Positions 31,100 to 59,200 of a stretch of 64,000 bases of DNA are shown piece by piece. The position numbers were made by a program, and so were the translations under genes. The notes under the pieces were generated by a model, which did not search any database, was not told where the DNA came from, and worked only from the letters and a program-made list of their open reading frames with translations. Numbering within the stretch: position 1 is the stretch's first letter; the number at the start of each line of letters is the position of its first letter. The stretch comes from Hirundichthys speculiger (taxonomy: Eukaryota; Chordata; Actinopteri; Beloniformes; Exocoetidae), in contig JAGFBZ010000849.1 in assembly GCA_018398805.1 (NCBI GenBank), positions 744,001 through 808,000 of the forward strand, given 5' to 3'.

Positions 31100-34000
31100 A
31101 AACCTCTGCGAGCTCTCATAAACAATGACCTCAGCCAGGAATTTACAAGCTCTTAGTATGATGTTCTCATTGGTCCTGCACTCGAGACAATCGGAAATTT
31201 GAAGATGATAATCTTGATTTTTCCTGCATCAGTGAGAGCTGAGATTTAAAGGTTATAAATGAGCGTCACAGCCAGGGCTGCTCCGCAGGGGGACGCAGGT
31301 CATGATTTCATTTCTGCTTGCAACATTCCGCCTCTTCAGAAAAGATGGACTGAGTTCTGACACACTTGTGTCTCCCTTCAGTTCTGGCCTCACTTCTCTC
31401 CTTCTTTGGTAATGAAAAGAGGAATTACATCAAGATGTCTCATTCCCAACACAAAGTAAGCACGCTCACTATGTAAATGTAACGCAGCCCTAACACATGG
31501 CAGTTACCAGTCCATGATGAAGCACTCATTCAGATGAAACAGATGACTGTCATCCTTGGAACTGCAACAATTTTATTCAGAAATGTTTTTGTTCTGTCAT
31601 GGGGAATTATGGAGGGGGATTTTAAGACCTGGGGGTGGGGGGGTCGTGTGTGTTGTGTTAAAGGTTACTCAAACATGAAAAAAAAAAGGAACAACAAGGC
31701 TTCATTCATGATCCCAGACTTTTCCTGCATCAGTATGCTGCCGTTAAGCATGTAACCTGCAAATAGATCCGCTTTCCGTAACCAGACAGGGACTTTGTTG
31801 ATACATTTAACATACAGAATAATAACTGTTGGGACAGGACTGTCACTGTGTGCTGTCTGCATCTGTTTCATCAGTTTTATGAGGCCTCATTTCGCTAAAC
31901 AAACATAAACACTTGGACAAACCACTTAATACTGGATCCACTGACTGCAAACTCATTTAGGCCCTTTTTCTTAATTTTCACCTTCTGGGTACAACAAGAT
32001 ACCAAAAGTGAGACTTTGTGCTCAATTTTCTTTCATCAAAGAATTCAACATGACTAATCACTTGGCTAAATTTGCAATGAAATAAAAGTGGGAGGGGTGG
32101 GGGGTGACTCAAGTCGAAGCTCAGTAGGCTTAAAAGAAAAAAAAAAAAAAAAGAAATCAGTATTTCCTCCCTGGAGTGTAACCTCATGATACAGGCATTC
32201 TTCAGCAGACTGGAGGGAGTTGTGCCCATATTAGGAACACGTTACCTGATATCAGGCACAAAACATACCAGGGAGAATTGAACACAGTTGGTCCACATTT
32301 CTCAACACGCTCCTTTCAGCGCTGGAAAGTGACATATTCATGGTTTACATGTGACGACTGCAGCAGCATCATGAGTCACTCATCAAACTGGGAGCGCGTG
32401 GACAAGACGCCCATCGTCTTGGAGTCTATTTCTCTTTTTTAAGAACAGTTTATTCAGTAAATACAAGGCTTGAAGGAAAAGCATCAGAAGAGAAAATGTC
32501 ACCTCTTTAATCTATACCAAACTTACCACGACACTGATGCTCACATGCTATGAATCACAGATAAAGAAATTCCACAATTAGACAAGAAAACTCATGACAA
32601 TGAGTTTTCTTTTTGTCGCTATAAAAAGACATTGAAGGCTTCAAATAAAGCAGCGTCTGTCTTTTCACAGACCGCATATTATTAAGAAGCTGTAACCAAA
32701 CCACAGAGTGGTTTTCTGTGCCTTTCAGCTGCCTGAAAAAATATAATTATCCACTCTTTTAAAGAACATAAAAACGGAGGGGACACGGTTTTTTTTTTCC
32801 CTTGGTGGTTACTTCCTTGGTGATGTTTACCATGTTGTAAACTAAACCCTGGTTGTGAATAGGAACTCCATCACCTCTTACCAGAGTTAAATCTACTCCC
32901 GAGCATGGTTAGGAGCCGACTTGACTCCATTTTAAGATGTTTTAAGAAGTTTTTCAGCTCTCAGGCTTGAGCTACATGGCTGCACTCACAAGCCTACAGA
33001 CGTTCTAAACATATTCTTTGTATAGCTTCACAAATAAAACCACCTCTGGTAGTACTTTGCTTCATGTCTCTTGTGGATGGGATGTTTTCTAGAGTCCAAC
33101 AGATGTGTTCCAACACAACCAGACATCCAATAAAAAAAGAGCAAACAGGATAAATGAGTAGGTCATCGCAGCAAGGGCTTTAATCAAAAGCACAAGCTTC
33201 TGTTTATTGACTGTTGCACGCACATGATCAGGTGAGAGTATATTCACACAGATGTAAACAGTCAGTACCTGCAAACAAATAAGAAAAGAGAAGACACAGT
33301 GTCTCTCTTTGTCAGACACGCACGCATGAGTATACACATCCATTTATGCTTGCAGGATTGAAACACGCACACGTTCGTACACAGGAAATTTGGAGTATAA
33401 AGATAGAGTGGAGCATCTGAAAACAAGGAGTACAGCAGGCCTCTTTGGTCAGCTACTTCAGACGGAGTTTCAAATGATCAAAGGTTATTACGAATCACCA
33501 TTCAAGAGCAGAAACACAAAACATACTGGCAGACCAGCAGGTACGACCCATAAGACCCATATTACCCATATTACCCATATTACCACTTTTTGCAGAGTTC
33601 ACGTTGTTTCATGTGTCAGCTAATGAACAGTGGCACAGATATATATATATATATATATACATATATATCTCCACCACCAAAGGGTCCAGCATCAGCAGAC
33701 GATGATTAATGCTCTGTAGGCGTCATGGCAACAGCATTCAAACAGCAGCTCGTTGCAAACATACATTATACAAAGTACCTGATAAGATGGAAACAAGGTA
33801 AGAAAGAATTTATAACATCTGACCGCCACCGCAGGGAAACACAACAAACTCACTTTTTAACTCTAATTCACAATTCATTGACTGTACGTGAATTTGTTAA
33901 TCTTCCCATAGCCTCTCAAAACATAATGCAAATAATATAAAAGCAGCAGTTGGATAAAACAAACATGATTGCAAAATAATAAAATATCAACAAAAAAGTC

Positions 34001-36561
34001 TCAATACACAAGTGCAAATTATTCAGCATCTCTTTTCTTTTTTTCTTCATTCTTTTACGTCTTCAAAAATATATTCAGGACACCCAAAAAAAAAAAAAAA
34101 GCTGACATTATAAGTCATATCATTGACAATGTGGTGTCAAAAGAAATGGCAGTTTAAAAAAGAAAAAAAAAAGTTTAAACTGGAGGTTCCTGCACAGCAG
34201 AAGATAAGTATTGAAGGAAAAGAAGGATATCTGTGCGCCTGCTCTTCCTTCCAGCTCCGTATCATCCCCAACACACTAACACACTAACACACACCAACAC
34301 AGCCAGAACTGTCCTGCCTAAAGGTCAGGGCCCATTTCTCTCTTCCAGTCTTCTCTCTCTCACGTTTTCTTTAACGCCATCGTCCTGCACTTGCATCCAT
34401 CGTGCATGCACTCAGTTTCTCTTCTTTGGCTCACAAAGAGGCCAAGACACAAACATGTTGCGTTCAGCCAAGTCACTAAATGTTTCCTGGCTTCTGTCCA
34501 AATCACAGTGTTGCCACGGAGACATCCTATCAACACTTCCTGTTCAACCTGAATCAACAGCTGCTGAAATCCGTGGCCAAAGGAGGTCGAAAAACCTTCC
34601 AATCTACTTGTGCATGCACTTAAAATAGTCTATATGTAACATACTCAATCCATGAGAAATCTTTGAACAGCATTGACTTTAAGCATCGTTGTGCTCTTTA
34701 AGTCCTGTTGAGTACGACAGAGAAAAAAATCCAGCATTTAAACAACCACCGCAGTTCTACTCTGGCTGATACTCCACGATATCAGCTTAAACATCTGCAC
34801 ATATCAGGGGATGGAGTCATTTGAACGATAAAGTGGGCGAGTTTTATGCAAACGTCTTGCTGAGACTTGTATGAAATCTAAGGCTGCAGCAGTTGGTGGC
34901 TTCATTGTTCAATCTTTACACAAAAGCTTTCTGTTTTAATGAAAAATAAACAAAAAAAAGCTACATTTTTTAGCAAAAATCACACATTGTTCTTCAGTTC
35001 AGACCGTAAAATGGCCGTGTTTCAGTTTTCAGCTGTTGATCAATCAAAATAAGATAGAGAGTTAAAATGGTGTTTACTTCTGTCTGACAAGTGGGCAGAG
35101 CAAATAGTTCATAGATTACTCAAGAAATATCTGGTTGATTAATGAAAATAATGAAAATAATTACTGGTTAAAGCCCTGCTGAAACCAGGTACAATCTTCT
35201 CTCCGATTTGCCAAGATCCCACTAGGACAAAAGTTGTGTAAAAGTGTACTTACTAATAACATAAGAAACATCTTATAGAGTCTAATTTAGGTATCTGAAT
35301 GCATTGTTCAGGTTCATTTCATGAGAAAATATGATTCATTGCTGTCAATGCAATAAGAGTAATAGAAAATGTGTCACCAAAGCTTGATGGGTATGAAAAA
35401 TGGGATTCAGTTTAAAGTACTCAAGCTCTGCTGCAAAAAGCATACAAAACACTTTAAGGTCCTGTGCATTCAGTTTTCATAAAACATCAAAATGCAGGAG
35501 AGAAATGGCACAAAGCACTTGTCACTTTAGCTCTTTTAGATCTTGTTTTCACAACAGCAGCCCTTCCTTCTGCTATGAGCGGCATCAGCATCTAAAATAA
35601 GGTGTAAACTCTCTCTGTGTCACAGTCTAAGGTCACTGGGAGAGATCCACGGCTTTCACTGCCAGCTTACGCTGCATCAGTGGCATCACATTGTCTCACA
35701 CGGTTTACAAGCGAACAGCACAAACTGACGACCCAAACACCCGCTGAGAATATTGCTACCTTATAGACAGAGGTGTTTAGTTTTTAATTCTTCTTTCTTT
35801 TCTTTGTTCTTTTTTTTTTTTTTAAACAGAGAAAAACTGATTTACTGCCCATTCTGAAGTGGCCCTGCTTCCCAGAGCTGATCCCGTATTTGGGTTGCCG
35901 TGCTTAAAACTACAGTTCCCAGGCACTTGATTGTAACCAAATGTACAGTAAAGTTATCCACTGGGTCAGCTTGCCTCTAATGCACAGAGAAAAGGCAGCA
36001 ACATTCAAAGTCAGACCCAAAACAAACAAAAAATAATAAAGCCATAAATCTCAAATACAATTGAAAAAACAAAACAACAAAAAAAAAAAAAAAAAACAGC
36101 AACAACAAGCATCATCCGCATGCATAACAAATTTATAGTACTCTTGAGATATACTGTACATTGACTATTTAGCTAGTGGTTTGTACTTGCATTTACACAC
36201 CAACACATGCTGCTAGACCTCTGTGCAATGCTACAGTAAAGAGACTGACAGAAAGTTGAGCCAAGGTGTGTAAAACTGTCAACTAAGTACCAAACAAATC
36301 CTGCTAACGAATGCAACTATAATACAGTAATGCCAGAGAAGTGTGGAAATGAGCAGAGACAATGAGGTAGACAGTGATTTGTCTATAGAAGTGAGAAATC
36401 AAGCTTTAAAAAAAAATGCAAAGGGGAAACATGGAAGAAGAGTGAGGCAAAATGCAAAAGAAAAGGAAGAGTGAAAGGAGAGTTGGGTACTGGTCTTTTG
36501 CTCAGTGGCTCGGGTCAATTTGAGTTGGACGGTTGTCTGGGTCTGCGTTGAGACGCGATCT
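31100..36561 (-). other. fhl1-slc9a6 intergenic region and slc9a6 3' UTR
   Basis: No exon was supported. Candidate minus-strand AATAAA signals for slc9a6 lie at 33203-33208 and 32449-32454, so the UTR could be 3 kb or more. Microsatellites occur at 33551-33583 (three ACCCATATT units) and 33640-33668 (TA). Confidence 0.45.
33640..33668. repeat. (TA)n microsatellite
   Basis: TATATA run interrupted once by ACATA. Confidence 0.9.
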
Positions 36562-52156
<15,595 letters not shown>

Positions 52157-52289
52157 GGCACTGTCCTCCTCCTGGAGAGGTGATGATGCTCGGCAAACAC
52201 TGATGAACACACACAGGCTCACTAGCAGAAAGAAACCACAGCCTCCTCGTAGCCCTCCAGGCACTGTTGACAGTCGTTTTTAACACCAT
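52157..52289 (-). other. slc9a6: slc9a6 5' region: signal-like peptide frame and out-of-frame ATG
   Basis: An ATG at 52289 (A at -3, G at +4) opens a frame of about 58 codons that overlaps the exchanger frame but is out of phase with it. The exchanger frame between its upstream TAA and Met52156 contains a signal-peptide-like stretch. Either a lost base separates them or translation starts at 52156 or a non-AUG codon. Confidence 0.6.
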
Positions 52290-53258
52290 TCTGGCTTTCT
52301 TTTTTTTTATATAGAAAAAAGCATCAATGTCGCGAAAGACAGAAAAGCAAATGTTAGGTAAATATTTTCCACGGACTGACGGGAGTTGACAACAGCAAGA
52401 CGACAGCAAGAGAGAAACCGCTTCTGGCCCGGAAGTGAAAAATATTTTTCCAGAAAGTGTAATGTAGCTGTTTCGTATTAAAAGCACTACGCCAAAGAGC
52501 GATTAGTGTCAACTGTATTCAAATTATAAATCGTAGAGACAAATACTGCACATTGTTCATGAATGTTATATGTCAACACTGGAAAAAAATAAAGCGTCCC
52601 TTTTCGCAATTTTTTGCAGATTATTTATGATCGATGGCTTTTATTTTGAAATCTCCAATGTTCATTATTTTGAACAGGAAATGAAATTAACAGTTCGTTT
52701 GCAGACGTATAATGTTGACCATTTTGGTACTTTATAGTTGCTTACGATTTAAAAATGAAGATGATTGTTTTTTAATGTAAATATAAAGACTGATATTTTT
52801 TAAATCTAACTTATATTCTTGTTTTGTCCTGTTACACAGCATAGTGTAATTTTAAAAAGTTAAAAACATCTTGAGTGATTTCACTGTTTCTTTATTTTGT
52901 CCTCCAAAAAACTCACGAATGTATAAGTCCCAAGATACAGAAAAAAAAAATGCCAACTGTGACAATTAAATTATGGGTCGTTGTATATCCTCAATGAACT
53001 AGTTTTATATACATACATATATGTACTGTTCTTGTGCTGGTTACAAAACCAGACAGCGTTGGAAACCTTCCGAGGTGTTCGTGAACATAGCACAAGTACA
53101 TACATTTCGTGTGTACGTCTTCGTGATTTCATATCGTTTTAGCCATGCGATTAATTCGTGCCTAAATCATATTGTTTTCCACACTTTTAAGTCAAATTCA
53201 CCTTTGCCAGCTCTTTTAATCATAACAAAACATTTGTTCGTAAATTCCACAAACGAAG
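52290..53258. promoter_or_regulatory. divergent slc9a6/taf7 promoter region
   Basis: About 1 kb separates the slc9a6 first exon (minus) from the taf7 start codon (plus), so the two genes are head-to-head. No TATA box could be assigned with confidence and no obvious CpG-dense block is seen; the sequence is AT-rich. A shared promoter is inferred from position only. Confidence 0.5.
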
Positions 53259-53277
53259 ATGACATCTAAAATCAAAG
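53259..53277 (+). CDS. taf7: taf7 exon 1
   Basis: ATG reads MTSKIK, then a split codon at AAAG|GTATGT. The short N terminus aligns only loosely with human MSKSK; support is the phase match to exon 2 and the good donor. Confidence 0.7.
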
Positions 53278-56200
53278 GTATGTATAGCTTTAGACTTTAG
53301 CATGTTATGCTAATAATAGCAGTCTGCGCCACCCCTTTTTTAATAACGTCAATACAGGATTCCCCTTCAAAATAGCGAGTTAATAATAACAATAAGAGTA
53401 TAATGTGTTTTCTGCACAGTCTTTTGGTAAGTATTCATCACCCAGAATTCCCTGCAGTGCTAACGCTACAACGTTAGCTTAACTAGAGCCTCTTATTATG
53501 AGGAGCGTTTCAAGATTGATATGTAATGTTTTTACCTGAATATTAGTTAATCGTAATGTTAACTCCTAAGAAATGAAATGTAGAATATTAGCCTGTACAG
53601 TTGCTCATACTTTTAATTAAAATAATAACACATTTGTGTTAGTGCATGAATCACCAGCAACACTAAAGCTTGCAATAGGTTCGCGTATACATAAAATATG
53701 CAATAAAAGTAAGTGGGTATATATATATATATGTATGTATATATACATAATCATGATTTTATGTAGGTAGCACCAATGACATCTGTGGGAATTATAATTG
53801 TGCTGTGTGGAATTATGATTGTGCTTGCATATTTGGATGCATATATTGAGAGCAAAATTAAGTTGATAAAAGGTCTGCATCTTGTGGGAAGGTGACCCTG
53901 AGAAACAGGGGTCAGGGTATGATTGACTTTCTTAAAAGTATAATCATGAATGTCACAAATATAATCGTATCAGTCTTACAAGTATAATCATGGATATCAC
54001 AAATATAATTGTATCAGTCTTAAGAGTATGATCATGTGTGTCGCAAATATAATGGTATTAGTTATTAAGTGTGCTTAGGTAAAAAGAAAAACGATGTATC
54101 TGCTTTGAACTGCCCTAGACCTAAAAGATCTGTAGTCACGCGTGATTAGGGAAGCTACACAGAAGGAGAAGTCAGATAGTGCTGGTTTAGAGTCCTGGCA
54201 AGCTCCCCAGAATAGTGACACGTCTTATTAATGCAGAAGTAGCCGTAAATACAGCAGCAGGTAGAAGGTGGACCCTAGGTCAAAAGAAGTGCACAGAGGC
54301 GAGGGTGATGAAGTTGCACATCACGGAATGAGAAGAAGTTGCTTCTTAAAGGCCCAAAGAAAGCAAAGAGGAACTAGGGTCAAACACACACTGTCTCAAC
54401 TAATTGGTGAATGAGACACCTGTCATGCAATATCATTATGTATGTAATCTTGGGTGATCAGGCTTTACCTGGGTGTATCCAAAATGTCAATAAAAACCAG
54501 CCTGCACAGACCAGAGGTAGAATCCAGCTGGGTGAAGTAGAAACACAGACCGCGGGGTCTGTAAACTGGGTTCTCCCTTTTCAAAGGTGAAATTTGAGAG
54601 AGTGTCATGACTATTATTGAATTCAAATATAATCTCACACTTTGAGTCCACAGGTCAGCAGTCCGGGGGAGGTCAGCAAACCTCAACACATCACAAAATT
54701 AATATATTATTAACAGTATAATCTGCAAAAGGAGGACTGTCAGTATATTTATGTTAAATGCTATTTATTTATTTTTCAGCTCTGAGATCAAAATCTGAGA
54801 TTAAACATGCTTTCTCCTCATAAATTCAGTGGTCATAGAGAATTTTTATAAATATAATAAGAATGAAATGAAAATGATCCAGAGACCACTTCATAAAACT
54901 AATAACTTAGTTCAAAATACAAGAAAATGAAAGTGTCTTTACTAATGACAGTCCTAGTAAACTGCTTAGCTGCCATTTTTTCAGTAATTGAAAAGGGATC
55001 ATATTTTTTTGTGGCTCAGGGAGGCAGTTATTGAAAAAAAAAAAGAAAAGAAAAGTCTTTGACATTAAAGAAGCCTTGTGTCAGTTACTGTAAACATTGC
55101 TGTTTTGGTTATGTTTGATTCAGTTTCATGCTACATTCAATAAAGACCAGTAAAAACACATTCTATACTGCTGGTATGTACTGATTATGTACACAGCATG
55201 CTAACAGTTGCAGGATATGTTGTATGTGGAAAAATACCTAGATGATGTGTTGCTTCTGGGAACATTTTCTTGTATAAATATATTTGGTCCTGGAAATATT
55301 GCCAAACCTTACTTAACCTGCAGTTTTACAAATTCCCGGTTTAGAGTTTCCAACTCTAAAAAGTCCAGGAATTTTCCAACCCTACACAGTGCAGACATGA
55401 CTGTGTTAAATATTCACTTAAATTCAGCCATCTTAACCTGTGTCACTAGTATGGGGTCTTCAGTATAGTCTTTTTTTCTTCTATACTGTTCAGGCTTTTG
55501 TGTATACTGTTGTATTATGAATGCCAATGAAAAACAAACAAACAAAAAAGAAAAAACTGCGTTATTTATTTTAATGTGTTTTGGTTGTAGTGGGAAAGGT
55601 TGGCTCCAAGAATAAGGAAGATGCTCCCTATGAGCTGGAGAGCCAATTTATCCTCAGGCTCCCTACGGTAAGACTATTGCACTTCAAAAGTTAATTGTTA
55701 CAATAAAATTCAGCTTAACGCCTCAGTTAAAAATCATGTGGATTGTCTGTTTTTGTTTTGTTTTTTTGTTACAGGAGTATGCGTCAACAGTAAGACGGAT
55801 TGCACAGTCCAGTAGCATGAACATGAAAGACAGACTCACCATTGAACTGCACCGTAAGTTGTTCCAGTAGTCACAGAGCTGCTCTGCGTGAGTAATGGGA
55901 TGTATTTGGCCTGGATGTTTTCTTTTTTTCTAATTAACTTCAGACATAGCAAAAACTAAATTAATTAATTCCTTTTTTTTTTTTTAAGGTTTTTTTTTTT
56001 CTAATCTGGCCATTTATTTTCACAACTCTTGAAAGGTGTTATGGCATTGAACAGATAAAGCATTTCAGTTGTAATATTGTCTCTGTCTTCTGGACAAGAA
56101 AGAAGACTTAACCTATTATGGATATTTATATTTATACAAAATAATTAAATCAAATATAACTTTGGAGGCCTAGGTCTCCCTTGTAAAATAGATTTTGATC

Positions 56201-59200
56201 TCACTGGGGCTTACCCAGTTAAATAAAGCTAATAATAATTATATTTTACCAATATTTATGTAACAAAAACAAAGGCAAAATGCAGAAGCATGTGTGGGGG
56301 AAAAACTAATTACTCCGTAATCCCATTCATTAGTTTTCCACATGTAGCAGCAATATATTGAAGTAATAATTTTTTCTACAACATCAAATTTTTTTTTTTT
56401 TTTTTACTTTTTAAAAGAAACTGTTCCACAAGTCTTCTGGTTTGTTCAGATTCAACTTTGAGCCTTTCTCTACTTAAATGTGCTTTTTTTCTAGAAGGAA
56501 GAGTATGAAACGAATATTATGTTTAATGGAGTGCCTTGTTTTCAATTAAAAGTAGGCTTCCAGTTTTTTTTAAACATTTTTTTTTCCTTCAGATATTGTA
56601 CTGCTCTCCCTTAATACTTTGCCATGAAACGTAAAAGTGATTACATGGAAAAATGTTCTGCCTTACCCCAAAAACAGAACATGTGTTTGTGTGTCTTTGT
56701 TCCATACAAACATCCTGCTCTCCAGTTTTAGTCCTTTCTCTTGCACTTGGGCTTTTTCTGTTTGATTGCAAATTTTAGCTCTTGGATTGCAGTCAAAACA
56801 GCCTATCAAAAATCTCAGCCAGATATGAAGTTGAATAAATCATTGCGTCCTTGTTGGTGTGCTTGTGCTCATTTCACTTCCCAGCAAGCTAGGCTCAGCA
56901 GATCACTTGCCAGCATGGGTCACAGCAAAGTACGTACATTTATCATCTTAATGGTGCTGTTTGGAAGTGAATGTGCAGAAGAAGTCTCTTTCAGGATGGC
57001 TGATCACTTGATTTTGCCCATATATATATTTTAGTAATTTTTCCAAAATGGATATAAACAGAATTCCACGGGAACTGTTTATTAAAAAAAGTGTTGTGAA
57101 ATAATTATTCTTTGGCCACACATTACACAAAGCTGCATGTTCATGAGACATATTTCCACCACACACCTACCAAATCCAATAAAGTAAGGAACGCCAAAAC
57201 ATGTGTTAGTTTTGTGTATTCATGCAGTTGCATAAATCACAATATAATTTATTTGTGACCTGAGATGTTACGATCTTATTCAGTTGCAGACACTACTGAT
57301 GTATGTAGGCCTGACCTCGACAGAAATGTTTTCACTGTATTCCCAAATTGCCAATTTCTGTTTGTATTTCTTCAGGTCATTAACAATTATATGCAGATAA
57401 TAGAACTAATTGCATTAATTGGAATGAAATTAACTTGGATAATGATGAATTGAATTGAATACAGTTGGACTTCTTTTTCTGCCAATTCCCCTAACATGAC
57501 TTTTTTTTGTGAAAAACAGGCCATCAAACTGAAGAGCAGGACATATGTACATGCTTTTTAGTGAATCTGAGTGGAGCAGTTATAAAGTAAAGGAAAGCAT
57601 ATTTGCTTGCAAGGACATACTATTAAGGGGAAGAAGTACAAGAAAACACAAAACTCTCTTATCAATTTGATATAACATGTTTATGATTAAAAAGATGGAA
57701 AAAAACCCCACCAATTCAGCTGGTGGAGAGGTGGGTGTCTGACTGACACCAGTAGAGTCTTAGATGTAGCTCTTGTTTTTTTTTTTTTTTTTTTTGCCAT
57801 TTCTCTGAATATTGCATGGTTTGACCTTGTGGTAGACTTGATAAGACAATCAATTTCTGGAAAGATTTGCAGCCGTTTTGCATGTTTTATACTTTGGAAA
57901 AAACAAAAAATATCAGTATAGAATGATGGGCTCAAAATTCTTTAAAAATGATCCAGTAGCTCTCCTTGAATGATAGACAGCAACAGTTGTTTCTTTACAA
58001 GTCTGTGCTGATTTCTTTCCTACTAGGAACTGCAGCAAAACACTCCTGAGTACAATTTAGACCAGCAAAGTGTCTGTTGGTTGAAAATTGCATCAGGTCA
58101 CAGTGACCTGTTAGTATCTAACGTAGAATATCTAATAGGATATCTGTCAGGTGCCATGCTCGGGATTTTTCTGAGGCTGGTTGAGAAGAATATAGGCTCA
58201 AAACTCAAATATACTGATAACGAGTGGCTAAAATGACTGCGTTTCCTTAATTCATTGTCTTGTGCTGGCAACAAGTTCAAATTCAATTTCCACTTGCACC
58301 CTCTGTCAATTCATTTCAATTGCACCCACAAGTGTCCTCTGTCAAATTGTCCAGTCTGTTGTACAGTGTTCAATTGTTACCCCACAACTCAACTCACTAA
58401 TTACTGGTAAACTGTTATACTTTAAAGGTAAAAATGTAAACAACAGTGTCCAAACATATGCTTTTAGAGAGCTGCTTTACATTTGCAGTTTCTCAATTAA
58501 ACAAGTGCGTTTAATTAGCAGAACCATGGCTTGTACTTGGCAATAATGTTGTACTTAGTTTTTAATGCATTGCTTCTACATTGCTGTTTTCTGTATATGA
58601 TGATACAGTGTAAATTATTTTCCCTGTGACCCTCTTAGAATCTTAGAACTGAAATCGGGTGTATTTTTTTTTACAACATGGCTGTATTTCTATCTATACT
58701 GTTAATGTTTATAATATTTGTCAAGTTTACACTTGATATTTGCAATTTTAATATTTTTGTTTAGTTTTGTTTTGTTGTGATCCATTAATTTGAAAACAAA
58801 TTTGAAGTATCACTGTATTTTATGACCAAATCCAGGTTTTCATTTCATTTTTGTATTGTCTTTTGACCATGGAGATCTTATGCATATTATTTTATTTAGC
58901 ACATGTATGAAAATGTAATTTGCAGTGTCCTACCAGAAGTGATTATAGTATTCACATACGTAACATATTTTGACAACCTGCCTGTTTGTTTCCTCTTATT
59001 TGTAGCTGATGGTCGTCATGGGATAGTCAGAGTTGACCGTGTTCCTTTGGCTTGTAAACTGGTGGATCTGCCTTGCATGATTGAATCTCTCAAAACAGTA
59101 GACAAGAAGACATTTTACAAGACTGCTGATGTCTGCCAGGTAAACCACTGGAGTGAGCAGGGTTAAACTTAGGATTGAACATTAAATAGAAAAAAATTAA

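Noticed and set aside
34233..34628. 131-codon plus-strand frame
   Set aside because: Composition is that of CA-rich noncoding DNA; no start context, homology or neighbours in frame.
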